NCBI GenBank assembly: GCA_020081605.1
Contig: JAHREC010000009.1
Location: 4,960,001 to 5,024,000 of the forward strand
Direction: 5' to 3'
Source: Albifimbria verrucaria
Lineage: Eukaryota; Ascomycota; Sordariomycetes; Hypocreales; Stachybotryaceae
DNA length: 64,000 nucleotides
How positions within the stretch are numbered: position 1 is the stretch's first letter; every line of letters begins with the position of its first letter. Position numbers and translations under genes: made by a program. Shown here piece by piece: positions 46,087 through 57,994 of this stretch. The notes beneath the pieces were generated by a model. The model worked only from the letters and a program-made list of their open reading frames with translations, had not been told where the DNA came from and ran no database searches.

Positions 46087-47768
46087 TTAAGAAAAGTCCT
46101 CCTCGAAAATCTCAAGATCATCAACTTGAATCTCCAAGCCTATGACAGAGTGTCAGTATCGTCATGCCAGGCCCTGGGTGATTTGTGTACAAACCTTCCC
46201 CATATGTCCCAAGAGTGATCTCGTTAGTATCACTGGGCTTGAGCTCAAGTTGAATTGGAACAGAGCTGTGATAGCCAGCGCGAGTATTCAAAGAGGACAC
46301 GTTGATAGGTGGTTGGTCGTTGACAATAATGTACGCTTCGCCAGCTGCAGTTTATCTGTGAGCATCCATTGCAGCTCAAAAAGCAACGTGCGATAGAAAT
46401 TTCATCTTACCTGCAGGATTGTTGACCCGGTAGTTTAATTTCAACCATTGTAAGCTACCAGTACCCTCAACGTTGCGGAAGGTGACATCACTCGCCGCTC
46501 TTGGGACTCTACCAGACAAGCTGGGATACGCAGGCGCATATCGCTTCTTCGTGGTTGGGTAGGACACAACTCCAGTCTTGACGTCTACCTTCCACATTGC
46601 GTGATAATCTAGTGTAGCTGTCCTTGCTCTGCCAAGTGTTAGTGACAGCTTGACACAGTGAAGTCTCAACCTTGTTTGAACTCACCCCACATTGACGTTG
46701 ATTGGGAGCCACACATAGTTCGAGCCAGAGTATCCATTCGTAGCCCAGCTATCACCAATGTAGACATGCGTTGTCTTCTGGGAGCCCTTTATGGTAAGCT
46801 CATGACTGTTTTGTGAATTGTATGTGTTCTGCGCGGGCGGCGCAATGTCGGTGCCGCCATTCCAAGGCCCAGCGAGGGATGTGGCCCAGAACACCTTGTT
46901 CGGATTCGATCTGTAGCCAGTCTTACCGGAAACAATCAGGAAGTAGATTCCACCTTCCTTGAATATCCCGGGCGCTTCATAGGCTCCTTTCTCTACTCTT
47001 GGTCAGTTATCTCTTTTATGACATCAATGAGGGTCTACTTACTCAAGGTAGACTGTTGCTCTCCAACACGGCCATCAGATTCGATTCGGTTTATCTGGAC
47101 AGTGTTGTGGTCCGCACTGGTGAGAAGATAGTATGTATCTAGAAAATTTGTATTATTATAAAATGTTCCACGTTCTTTGTGCTCGGTTTTAGGCAATTCA
47201 ACTAACTGGCATCTTCATCAAAGAACATCCCGGTGTCGGAATACGTGTACCCGTTAGGGGAGTGTTGTCTTGGATGCTTGAGTGTAACCACTGTTGAGAG
47301 TCGATGACTTAAGAGCTAGGACATTGCGGTCCTGTTGACCATAGATCTGCCTACAATTAGCTCATTTGTCAGGTTAGACATATCAGTTGCAGATACCCAA
47401 AATGATCCGTTTGGCTTTGCGAGTTTCGGTCTCCACACTCCTCCAACAGATGAAGCAACCTGGCCGACGAAGGCCCAATTCACGAGGTCAGTTGATGAGT
47501 ATAACTTGGGCGTAACATCTCGGAAGCTGGTCAGCGTTAAGGACTACTTGTATACCAGCCGTCAATTGCAGCCAATCTACTGACTAGTATTGTCTGGAGC
47601 ACTGTGTCCGATCCAGTAGAAGGTATCGCCACGCTTGTAGATACCCGGCCCGTGTGCATCTATGCGGTTTCCACTAGTGTCATACCAGACCGCTCCAGGT
47701 GCAATCCATGATGCAGCGAGGGCACTGGATGCAATCAAACTGAGCTGTAATAGTAGTGGAAGCATCAT
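46087..47768 (-). CDS. Secreted GH43 enzyme, exo-beta-1,3-galactanase-like (GH43_24), with C-terminal carbohydrate-binding-like domain
   Basis: Start ATG at 47766-47768; signal peptide MMLPLLLQLSLIASSALAAS. The opening WIAPGAVWYDTSGNRIDAHG is typical of the GH43_24 group, with the catalytic-base aspartate in DAHG. KLYSSTDLVNWAFVGQVASS, GGVWRPKLAKPN and TYYLLTSADHNTVQINRIES build the beta-propeller. EAPGIFKEGGIYFLIVSGKTG supplies the acid glutamate, and FWATSLAGPW and YVWLPINV follow. After AASDVTFRNVEGTG a beta-sandwich resembling CBM35 ends with LEIQVDDLEIFEEDFS. Introns sit near 47580-47560, 47330-47290, 47210-47140, 47045-46990, 46690-46625, 46410-46345 and 46196-46145. It probably trims galactan side chains of plant arabinogalactan outside the cell. 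Subfamily is from pattern recognition. Confidence 0.82.
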
Positions 47769-48486
47769 GAACGATAGTTTGTGAAGAATTGTTTCAGTCG
47801 AGCTGGTAAGATCTAAGTTCTAACATCTAGTGATATATAGGCATAGATATACGTTCCAGAGCAACTACCCATTAGGCAATGAATCAACATGACAGGACTA
47901 GTTTTGACACGGAGCAACCGGTTCGGTCTTCGGGAGATGGTCATGGCTCGGCTGTATTTCCAACGAGCTAATCACTAACAGCCACGAAACGACCATATGA
48001 GTGATCTTTCGCAATGAGAGCACGGCATTAAATGCCGACATTGGTGTGTGGGGAATATATTCATCACTCGATTTTATAGGAGCGATTTGCGGGGAAATTA
48101 CGTCGGACTAATTTGCTACAAGCCACGGAAATCTGTAAATGGGTACACGGAGAAAAGTGAGCCCTGAACTCGCAGAATTGCGCTTAGCAGTAGAACAAAG
48201 GTGACACTCTTCTCATCGGCGGATCTTGGAGCGCGACCCACAACGCAGGATAGCCCGATGTTGGATTGCAAGTTTACCACCTCTCACAGCCTAGTAGTAG
48301 GTCAAAGCTCCATAACATGTTGTTGTTGGTAATTGGAAGTGAATGGTTGATCATTCTGTAGGCTGTTCCCGCAGAAAAATGGCATTTAGATGAGGACTGC
48401 AAGCATTTATGGCATTTCATTCTATCTTTGTGACATTCGTGAGTGGGCAGAATACTCTTAGTCATTAATAATATCCAGTTGACAAG
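47769..48486. other. Intergenic: divergent upstream region of GH43 gene
   Basis: About 720 bases with no supported gene. Presumed GH43 promoter; no specific operator recognised. Confidence 0.45.
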
Positions 48487-49420
48487 ATGATGGCACAGTC
48501 ATACGAAGAAGACGTCGTTAGATTCTACCTAGTGCCTCTAATCGGTGTTCTGGTAAGTAATAATAAGAAGAAGCTACTAAAAATTCGGTACTTCTCAAGC
48601 AGAGTCTAAGTTTCCTCCTATTCCTCTACTAGTCAATGCTGAAGATCATTTTCGGTAATTCTCTAAGCAGGTTACCGTTTATTACTCTGTACACATTATG
48701 CCTCGAAGATAATGCGAAGACTACCATTTATCTTCGAGGTCTTGCCGGTGCATCCTTTGTGTTAGCTTGCCTTTACGCTTGTGGAAGAATTCTACGTAAA
48801 CTTTACTTAAATGATTATCTCATCAGTTTTTCTTTAATAAGAATGTTTCTTTCAAGACCGGGGTCGCCTTCGGTCATTTGAGTTTACAGCTGATTTTGAC
48901 TCATTTTTCAGGTTCAGCTTTGTGCCCAGACAACTGTAGGCTTGGCGATGGTAACAGTCAAGCCAAGGAGGTATAATGGACATGAGAGACTGGAAACAAC
49001 GGAGGATGAGTTGGGCCGTCAAGCTGTCAAAGCTACGTCTCCGAACACACCAAGGCGGGCCTACCCTGTCGAGACAGGTTGGCACTCCAGAGTCACGGTA
49101 CGTGGGCATAGTTGTCTAATCGCGACTGTTTACAAATTAGAACTCAGAGTGGCAAACACATGGGGCGATTGGACAAGGTATGGTTGTACGAGCGTAATCC
49201 TACGACTCATGGATATACTACTATGGAGAGCACTGCAACGCTGAACGTGCTTGTACGTACATATATCTCAACGAGGACTCTGCCACCACGCCTCTTGAAA
49301 TAGAAATCGAGCCATCGTTTAAAAGGGTATTGCCAGACCTGGGCTTATTTACATTGTTACTAAAGCACTGCGATGCCATCTTTGTTGGGGCGTTTCGAGA
49401 ATATGGTGGCCCATCGAAGC
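48487..49420 (+). pseudogene. Possible remnant of a fungal rhodopsin-domain (PF20684-like) membrane protein
   Basis: An ATG at 48487 opens MMAQSYEEDVVRFYLVPLIG and reaches a GTAAGT donor near 48553. A later exon has AGASFVLACLYACGRILRKL directly followed by YLNDYLISFSL, the arrangement of the first helix and 'R...DD-like' loop of fungal rhodopsin-domain proteins. After a TTTTTCAG acceptor (48911) comes VQLCAQTTVGLAMVTVK, like a second helix. Then the sequence jumps to a polar tail (RRYNGHERLETTEDELG) without the remaining five helices. An open frame continues to about 49424. It could be a deleted gene copy, or a small unrelated membrane protein with a poor model. Low certainty. Confidence 0.33.
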
Positions 49421-49424
49421 CATG

Positions 49425-50530
49425 AAGGCGTTTGGTCGCTTGAATCGGCTGAAGCCCTGTCAACGATGGGCATGGCGGAGTACTTATCTGGCCAGACCGT
49501 CCCGCTGATGTAAATTTCCAGCCTTGCTTTGTTTGGAACCTAATGTCCTCTGGGAAGCTGACCCAGAGGCTGTCATCCTTGCTAACCCCTGTAGACCCCT
49601 GCGTGATGTAGAATGCAATGTGCGCCCTCTTTCTTCTTTTAGATTTTTGTGGTCACATCCTACGCTAGATTGTCGATCCCTGGAAGACGCCGTCGTTCCA
49701 GGAAGCGCTCCCATGCTACTAGTGGATTCTCGAGGTCAATGAGAGCAACTCCCGATTGCGTAGCAACTGTTAAAGTTGACAAACTGCGCACACCCTCAAC
49801 GCCACTCGCAGGGTTAGACGAAGGCCGAGATTGTCGAGTTCAACGGTCTTCCGAACAACAGACCATGTGTAGCCGCACAAGGCAGACCTTAATCGCAAAG
49901 CCCCAGCGGCCCTTGCTTAGCTCCTTTACCTCGCAAGTGAACCACCACGAACGCGTTTTTAAGCTACTGGTGCTAATTTCACGGACCGCTGAACTGCCTG
50001 CCCCATCTAGTCTTTCTTGGCAAACAATCGTCGCTATCTCAAGACGGAGGTGGATCGCCACACCCCATGATTCTGCACGTTGTAATCCAGGCATGCGGCG
50101 ACTTGGATTCTGTACGAACGAGCCCATACTGTAGGATGCTTTCAATGCCAAATAAAGTCGCAATGCAGCAACAAATGCGTCATTCTGGGCGAGGCAGACG
50201 GGGCGCTGACACAAAAGATCATCCCAGACGCGCCCCATTTGCGCAGGACTGCATCTCAGGGGCGCCAAGTGCTGACCCACCAATAGACACCATGCAGGTC
50301 GGTTGAAGAAGTATGACCCTGCACTGCATCCTGGGGATTGGCAAGGCTTGTGAGGGCAGGGCGGCGGTCTCCTATGGGGGCCGGCTACTGTCCAAGCCTT
50401 CTTGATAAACTCAGCCCCTTGCGCATCTTGAAAAGAAATACCTGTTCCGCCCGGCGTGAACCCTCAATCACCACCATAGAAGATCTTGCGATTGTGTCGG
50501 GTTACAATAAACTCGACATTTTCTGCAGAG
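49425..50530. other. Unassigned stretch with overlapping open frames upstream of lectin-like gene
   Basis: The stretch 49480-50330 appears richer in G and C than most spacers, and both strands keep frames of 140-160 codons open (49649-50134 plus, 49840-50283 minus). None has a recognisable motif, signal peptide or intron signals. It may be the lectin promoter or an unrecognised degraded gene. Confidence 0.4.
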
Positions 50531-52059
50531 ATGGAGGTCGTGGCACCAGCTCACAGGTACGAGACCCTTGAGACGCCTGATTCAGCAGGTCTCCAAGTGG
50601 TACACGATGCTCGCGATGAACAAGCGCCGGAGGTCATCTCCGTAGACAAGGGCAACCACGAGTTCAAAAGTTCGGCCCAGCGCCAGCCTACGAAGATACC
50701 AGGAAGCAGCCTTTCTGGCGGAAAAAGAGGGTCTGGATCACATCCATTGTATTGTTGATCCTTATTTGCATTGGCGCGGTTGTGGGAGGCGTTGTTGGTT
50801 CGAGATCGGGCAACGATAAGAAGGATGAAACCGAGGACAGCTCTGGAGACGACCAAACATCAGGAACGCCAACTTCAACTGCTGCTCCAAGCCCCACACC
50901 ATCGTCGATACAGCCGGGTTCGATGCTGGCAGCAGCTACGTGGAGGGACAGCACGAAACAACTAGATTTCAATTATCTGGCTTACCAAAACGCCAATGGA
51001 ACCTTTCAAATCGCACAATATGTCAAATCTTCCTCGAGCAGAGATGGATCATGGGAATATCCTCGCGTGGTAGCCCCGAGGATACACCTAAAGACCTTTC
51101 CGGCTTGTCCTTGGGTTTGCTGCGCGTTCAATCATCTGTTAGTCTCCAGCTCTTCTTGATCCACGAAATTATAGTCTCTCAGATTAGTCAAGCCGAAAAC
51201 TGGTAAGCTAACGAAACTAGATCTACATGGACCTGACATTTGTCAAAGAGTCGGGTGCCTTGGATGGGGCAGTTTTGACACTGGCCCACAATGGCGGGAT
51301 TATAATACAGCTATGGTTCAAGATTTGCGGAAGGAGATTAACCCAAGCTCGGCCCTCGCTTCACTTTCAGGAATTACGGCATTTCAAGAAACCAGCGGCA
51401 AGCTCACGCTCCGTCTACGTACAGCTACCGAAGAGGAAAAGGGGTGGGCTACCAGAGATCTTCCCAAAGGGGCGCCTGAGGCTCTGAAAAACACAAAGCT
51501 CGCGATTGTGCCCATGTCGGCAACTCACACAAAGATCTATGGAGACTTGATGATTGGCATTATTTACCAAGATACCAACGGAAAGTTGGTTGCTGTGCCC
51601 TACCAAAGTGGGGATTCAGAAAACGAGTCATCATGGCCTTCAAGTACGTCAAATGCTCCAGAATCAACCTGCAGTGACTAATCTAAGTACAGAATTTCCT
51701 GATATTGAGCTACCTTCGGGGGCTCATTTTCTGCGTTTTCCGTCCAGCGTTCCGGAGACCTGGATAATGAAATGGTCAACACATTCATCGTCTATCAGGA
51801 TAAGTCCTCAGTAATGAAGATGATTTGGACCAACGATAGCAAGGAGTGGAAAACATCCACACCCGAGGGCCTCAAAGGCGCTGACAAGGGGACGAGCATT
51901 TCTTGCACGTCTCCGGGTACTTTCAATCTTCCGGACTATAGAAGGCTTCCAGGTGGCTCAGAGTTGACAAGATGTTATTTCTTTGAAGATGGTAAACCAG
52001 TTTCAGTGCAATTAGATCGTGGAGAGTGGGTAAGGAAGGAAGCTGTGCGTTTACCGTAG
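50531..52059 (+). CDS. Membrane-anchored fucose-specific-lectin-like (AAL-type beta-propeller) protein
   Basis: Start ATG at 50531 (MEVVAPAHRYETLETP). The layout is a cytoplasmic N-terminal tail, PFWRKKRVW, then a transmembrane helix (ITSIVLLILICIGAVVGGVV), a Ser/Thr/Pro linker and an extracellular propeller. Propeller repeats include LAAATWRDSTKQLDFNYLAY with NGTFQIAQYV, IIYQDTNGKLVAVPYQS and FIVYQDKSSVMKMIW, resembling the repeats of fungal fucose-binding lectins (PF07938). Introns lie near 51145-51225 and 51640-51695. A lost base in the A run 50666-50669 separates the tail from the membrane segment. Type II topology is likely. Sugar specificity cannot be judged because I did not align the binding residues. 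Confidence 0.68.
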
Positions 52060-52852
52060 GCCTGTCGCCTGGCCATGGATGCTTTTCTTTGTTTGTATAC
52101 AGTTATTATTACATCATAAGATAGAACTAATGATCACTAAATGCAGCTGCAGGAATCGGCAGTATTACAAATGTCAGCTAAATGTTGTATCAATATTGGG
52201 TTCACTCTTGTCCTTGCTAATATTTAGAAGTTTATACTATATCTATGCACCCTGTATGTCCATATCGGCCGCTTTCTTCCACTTTCTTCCGCCTCCTTTT
52301 TTTCCCCTTCTTTTTCCTAGAAGATATTTTTCTCCTTGGATCAGATAATAGTCGATATCTGGAACAAGCTACGGCCAAGGCGAAGAAGCGAAGAGGCAAA
52401 TGCCCAAAAATCCGCAAAACCCCATAGGTTCTGTCCAACTGGCTTCTAGCTCCTCCACTATAGACTCAGTCTATGAAAGGCAAAACAGAAACGACTTTGT
52501 TGATCAGATTTGCTTGAGACCTCAGTGATTGCAGGAAAATCATTGTCAATATGCCCAGAGCAGGCTAATGCATGTTGACATTTCTGCAGTAGGCGGATGT
52601 ATCAGTGCAGCAAGCCTTCCATGGATTTGACTGGTCCAATCTCATCCCTCCTTCAGTTACCGTTTTAGGTTCACATAGAGAAAGCCTGCATGAGTTTTCA
52701 TGTCAATAGCGCCCTTCCAATGAAAGGGCGTCTTGTAGATGTCATCACTATTTCTGGAACAACCAAAGCTTCATCAAGAGAACCTTTCCTTAATATGATG
52801 TCCAGATTAATTATCTAATGGACTGGACTCCTCGAAGGGGCACTAAAAGACC
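52060..52852. other. Intergenic
   Basis: About 790 bases with pyrimidine-rich stretches near 52275-52325. No supported gene. Confidence 0.45.
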
Positions 52853-53745
52853 ATGTCGCATGTTCCTTTGTCTCCGCACATTTTGGCAGCCTTTGACATC
52901 ACCGGAGAGCCCCAATCTTTAGCCGGTGGTCGATCACTATGCTTCCAAGTAGGCGAGCATGTATTTAAGCCTGCCGACGATAATGAAGAGTCTCAGTGGG
53001 TAGCTGCATTTATCTCCCAGATGATACAACAGCAGCTACATAAAAATTCACCCTACACCTTACCTCGACCCATTCCACGAGTTGATGATCCACACTCTTT
53101 CGTCTTTGAGGGATGGACGGCATGGTCTCTTCTTCCGGGTCAAGCGCGGGCTCCAGAGCGTTTGTTGGACATTCTAAGCACATGTCGGGCATTTCATGAT
53201 GATGTTGTTAAAATGAAGATTGAGAAACCTTTCTTTCTGAATCAACCAACCAACCGTTTCCAAGAAGCCGACCTTGTAGCATGGGACGAGAAGAAATTGC
53301 AAGAAGTTGCCAACGTCAGTCAAGAGGTTTATGGTTGGTTCCATGATGAGCTGGAGCGGCTTCAACGCCTCAAGGAACCACTTCCTACAGACATATCACA
53401 GCAGTTGATTCATGGCGACTTGACGGGTAACGTTCTCTTTGATGATTCACCGGGAGCCTGCCCGGTATCATAGATATGACATTCTACTGGAGACCAAAGT
53501 TGTGGGCTGAAGCTATCATTATTGCTGACGCTCTAGCCTGGCACCATCAGAATGCCGACCTTGTCAGATCGTATGGCATAGACAAGCTCCGGCTACAACT
53601 CTTAGTGAGGGCAATTCAATGGCGTATTTTGTCATTTTGTATTGACCCCGAGATGAGTTTTGTCAGAGCATTTGTGCCCACAGCTGACTATAAAAGGGCA
53701 GTTGATATAGTCGAAGGATTTATAGCACAGTTTCAAAAGGTATGA
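52853..53745 (+). CDS. APH-like small-molecule kinase family protein
   Basis: Start ATG at 52853 (MSHVPLSPHILAAFDITGEP). QSLAGGRSLCFQVGEHVFKP is a glycine-rich lobe with a lysine. SFVFEGWTAWSLLPG follows. The catalytic loop is QLIHGDLTGNVLF (HGDxxxxN). The next metal-binding segment, GIIDMTFYWRP, is in another frame: one base appears lost at about 53452-53454, otherwise a stop at 53471-53473 would truncate the protein. The C-terminal helices (LQLLVRAIQWRILSFCID) complete about 295 residues without introns. The fold is that of aminoglycoside phosphotransferases and related kinases. In fungi substrates are mostly unknown, so no drug resistance is implied. Confidence 0.78.
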
Positions 53746-54585
53746 AACGTCTCTGAAGCGAGCTATGGTTGGAAAGACCGTTGTTTGGGAGAGAGTAAAA
53801 GAGTTTGATTGTTGATAGCTAAGTAGTGGTCAAGTTCAGTTCAACTTCAGACTCCACGCGTTGCCTAATCGTGAATTGTCCTCAGCCAGTCCCCGTAAAT
53901 GGCAACGTCGTGTGTATTCGGCGAATTCGGTACTACGTCGGTATCAAAACTAGCCTTGGTGTTGTGGAGACTTCACGAGCCAGGAATTGTAACTTACTCT
54001 CCAGTGTGAGCTTGGTAAGAAACTTGATAGCATCGAGGTTTACTTGACGGGGCAGGCATATCTTAAATTGCGAGGAAAACGTTGGACCATTGGCCACTAC
54101 AGAGGCTGGAGCAGTCCACATATCTCAGGCCGCGCTGGTCTAGCAATTTTCTTAGCCGTTGGTTATACCCATATCGTCATCTTACAGCCTGGGGTCTACA
54201 GCTCGTTTCTTACAACAGTTTCCATGCTTCCATCTGCTGCATCTTAATAAATAGCACGCTTACCTGAGGCGTCGCTTACAGCTCGACGGATGCTGTGCAT
54301 GAGTAACTACAGTATTTGTCAATTAATGATACTATCTAGTCTGAGTCGAGCGAAACTCCTATCTTAAACTGCTGGTACCCGCGATGGAGCGTTAACAGTG
54401 ATCATGGAATTGGTGAGAGCTTGAACTCTCGTGCTCACCATTTTGTGCTCGTTAACGCCACTTATGGTATATCGTCGTAGAACCTAGCCGCTAAAGGTCA
54501 TTTCTTACATCAGTTTACCAAGCCAGAACACCAACACTAATATGGGTCATGAGAAACAAAATTACACGTACGATCATTATGCTAT
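53746..54585. other. Convergent intergenic region
   Basis: About 840 bases. Frames near 53826-54267 lack family features. Nothing supported. Confidence 0.45.
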
Positions 54586-56208
54586 CTAACCCGAGGCGAG
54601 CGATACTCGTGTCTTGCTTTCACCCATCTCCAAAGTCCAAGTCCCCATCCACTCGCTTCGAGGAATAATTTGTACTTTGACATCATGTTTCGGGCTTTGC
54701 ACCGAGGCGAATTCGCCTTGTTTAGTCTCAAGCTCCCATGTCCCTGTTTCAACCGGCTTCATGTCTACTCTCATAGCCAGCAGTGCGAGGAGAATTAAAA
54801 TTTCCGTGGTTGCGAACTGTCTTGCAGGGCAGAGATGGGGGCTGCGCCCCAGGCCATGAATGAGTTTGTACCAACTGAGACTTTCTCGCCATTTTCTCCC
54901 TTTGGAACGAACCTGTACGGGTCGAATACCTCTGCAGATTCTCCCCAAATGGTCTTATCCATATGGATAGGCTTTCCGGGCATTTGAAGATAATTTCCAG
55001 CTTTCAGAAGATACTGTCCATCCAGAAGGGTATCGGCCATGACCTTGCGGATGTTGGCATGTGCTTGTCTCACTCTCTGCGTTTCCTGGAAGACGGAGAG
55101 AAGCAAGGAGCACTTCTGCTTCAGCGCTGCAACATCAATTTTGAACCCTTCATCTTTGGAGCCCCTTAGAGCATTACGGGCAATCTCTTCCCGCACTTCT
55201 TCTAGAATCTCAGGTCTGGCATAAAGCTCCCAGAGAGCCCAGAACATAGTCGGCGAAGTGTTGGCAAAAACGGCAATAGCGAAAGTAGCCTCATTCTTAT
55301 CAACATCTTCCTTTGTGATGCCTGAATCGTTCAAAACCCGTTGTCTCTCGTGGATGAGGTATGCTGCGTCGCCTGGGATATTCTTGTAGTACTCCTTGTA
55401 TGCATCGAAAACAACCTGGCGTGCCTCATAACCTTTACCAGTAATGTCGGTTCTGGATATGTGACGTGGCATATAATCATGCCAAACCCTGCCTTTGTTA
55501 GGTATTGATACGAAAGATGAGGTTGATGACGTTACCAGAAAGCTGCTTCAACCTTGGGGTCGCGCCAAGGATGCTCAGTTCCAAAAACACCACAGCTGCT
55601 GGCTTGAACAACGGCATGTCTGACCCACTCTACCAAATGAACTTCGCTTTTATTGACCAGCTCATCAACATCAAGGATTGCCCGGTTGCCCATCCTCAAA
55701 TTCTGTTCATCCAGATGTGGCCCAGGAGCAAGACCGTTCTTCATGCACATGGCAAAATCATCAACCATGTCAGTGCCGAAGATCTCAACAGTCCTGTCAG
55801 ATGCATCTCCAAGCAGCTTTGCTGCAGTCTGCATAAATGGGCGGAAGCTCAAGGTCTTGGAATTTTTCTGAATCAAAGGCAAGAGGCGTCGCGAGTTAGA
55901 GACATAAATCTTGGTGTTCAATATTTGCAGGGTGTAAATCTCTGCGTTTGTTTTCTTGCTACATAATATTAGGAGCCGGATTGCAAAAGAAATCGACAGT
56001 CGGAGGAGCATGCGCCTAGAAAAACATACCTTGTTTGGCTGAAATAGGAGTTGCCATTTCGTGCCATACCAATCAAATGGCCGATAAGGGGTATCTTCGA
56101 GTTGACACGCGGCGGCTCTTTGGGGTCATCGAGCAGGCTAAGCAGCCAGTCAAGGCTGTAGATTAGCCCAGCTAGGGCCAGCACTCCGTAGGCAGCCTCG
56201 CGAAGCAT
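54586..56208 (-). CDS. Cytochrome P450 of the CYP7/CYP8-like type
   Basis: Start ATG at 56206-56208; an N-terminal anchor (AAYGVLALAGLIYSLDWLLS) precedes PPRVNSKIPLIGHLIGMARN. Later come TDMVDDFAMCMKNGLAPG, the I-helix AIAVFANTSPTMFWALWELY, ExxR in FQETQRVRQ and the haem loop FMAWGAAPHLCPARQFA with its cysteine. The I-helix has no AGxDT acid-alcohol pair, as in CYP7/CYP8-type and other fungal P450s acting on oxygenated or peroxide-like substrates. Introns lie near 56030-55960 and 55530-55470. A lost base in the C run (coding sense) at 54837-54841 splits the haem loop between two frames. Length is about 500 residues. Substrate unknown; a sterol or oxylipin-type substrate is only a family-based guess. 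Confidence 0.85.
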
Positions 56209-56820
56209 GTTGTGGTCTGGAGGTGGACAGCAATTGGGAAAATGCGTCGTTGGACTTGGATTGAAGAGAAAGGTCTTTCGGACACTGATATATCTACAAG
56301 ACCCCAGAAGTGTGGATCACCCGTCTAACCTAGTGCTGATTTAGGGATTACCATACTCATCACTTCCATTGGCTGTCCTCGCTCCAGATCCCCTTAAAAC
56401 TAGCTGGAACTTTGAAGCGGAGCAGCCGGAGGCAAAGAGTTTAAGGAATAATCTTGTATTCAGACATGTCTCAGTTCGGTAAGACCCTCGGCTATATAAG
56501 CAAGGCGTGCTCTGAAGCGCATACTAACGAAAGAGATTTTCGTAGATCGCAAGCCATTCAGCCAGCCCACCTGCTTTAGACGACAGACGACGGACGAGAT
56601 TCTGCAGGGCTCCCCAGACTCCCGTGTAAACTCGAAAAATCGGGACATTGGAGCAGGGCGTGTTAGCGGGCGTAGGATCCATGTGATTTGATGAAGCTAA
56701 TCAATATAGGCTCAATCTATGTTAGGATATTGATATAAAACATAAATTCCTTTTCTTTATTTCTTTACTTCTTCATTCGATAAATGTTTTCGTCTAAAGT
56801 TCGAATGTTAGTTCTGATTA

Positions 56821-57162
56821 ATGTCTTTATTCTATTTCTCAGCAGAATCCACTGATAATATATCTTGTTCGCTAGGCACCTCTGATCCCTTACCACAATG
56901 TCCGGATTTTTCGAATTTACACGGCATTGCGCTAGCGGAGGACGATCTCCACAGGTTCTTATCCGTTATAAAGAAGGATAGCACGCTTATGCGACGCTAT
57001 CCCGAATACGACAGGAGCTTCAACAGTGATACACAGCGCTGTAGTAATTTTTTCACAAGGGAGTATAGCGCCGCAAGCACCCTAGGTCAGGCTGTGTTCA
57101 TGGTCCTTGTTCCAAAGATTGGCATTGGGTCGTATTCGCCATTTACAGCGTGGCGACCATGA
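56821..57162 (+). CDS. Hypothetical small protein (unrecognised)
   Basis: An ATG-initiated frame of 113 codons starting MSLFYFSAESTDNISCSLG, with GIALAEDDLHRFLSVIKKD in the middle. I recognise no family, signal peptide or membrane helix. It is an isolated frame in a long spacer and could be chance or the residue of a larger gene. Confidence 0.25.
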   Translation: MSLFYFSAESTDNISCSLGTSDPLPQCPDFSNLHGIALAEDDLHRFLSVIKKDSTLMRRYPEYDRSFNSDTQRCSNFFTREYSAASTLGQAVFMVLVPKIGIGSYSPFTAWRP

Positions 57163-57497
57163 CATCCTCTGCGAAACAGCTTGCCTTACCAACTGCCCTA
57201 TATTGAAACATCCTAGTTGCATTCTTTTATTCATCCACATACAATTAGGCACTTGCTTCACATTGAAGAGTATTCAGTTATGAGACCTAGAGACGCCTTA
57301 TTTTGCATTGCGAATCTTTAGAGTGAGGATACTTGACATGTAACACTGTTCATATTCTGTGCTGTATTTTCCATTTAGATCGACTTCACAAGTACTGCAA
57401 TAACCCAATAACATGGTTCTAAGAGGTCACTGCATCTCGAAGAATAGCGGCATCTGATGGCACTTTTAGGGGCACTTTCTTAATCTGTCCGTCTTCT

Positions 57498-57540
57498 TTT
57501 ATTTACTTATTTATTTATTATTTATGTTTCTTATTTTTAA
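57498..57540. repeat. AT-rich TTTA-type low-complexity tract
   Basis: Irregular repeats of TTTA/TTTAT in an otherwise ordinary spacer. Confidence 0.6.
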
Positions 57541-57994
57541 TTGCAGAGCTTCCCAATAATTAATTGCCCATTATTCGGGTGTCAATGTGGAGCAGAGCTT
57601 GGGTTACCATCAAGCAAGGCCATGGCATGGGTCTTAGTGGCTGATGACCCGGCTGCTACAGATGTACCTAACTGAGAATCATTGGCATTGCCGTCAACAA
57701 TTGTAAGCAAGATAAATGTGTTGTCCAGTATTACCGTGTTCACTGTTCTAATCGTATGTAGAATTGAAGTTTTGCTTTACATGTTGACCAGCCGCTTTGC
57801 CCAGCTGCCAATTGTGGAGGTACGGCGGTCTCCGAAAGGCATCTGAGTCATTCCCCGACCCCAAACATCGTCACCGGCTTCAAAATTTAAGCTTAGAATT
57901 TTCCATAAATTGTGTAATCCCTTCAATTAAAAACAACGCATCCGACGATCAATTGCATTTATTATAGCACTCGGACTAATAATTATTTATCACG

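Larger units (their letters stand above)
56209..57994. other. Long divergent intergenic region
   Basis: About 1.8 kb between the P450 start and the SDR start. It contains one 113-codon open frame (56821-57162) and an AT-rich stretch (57498-57540). No other supported feature. Confidence 0.5.

Noticed and set aside
52853..53745. Antibiotic-resistance kinase
   Set aside because: The APH fold is present, but this fungal family has unknown substrates, so a resistance label is not supported.
57498..57540. AT-rich tract as a replication origin or centromere-like element
   Set aside because: It is only about 40 bases of TTTA-type low complexity with no supporting structure.
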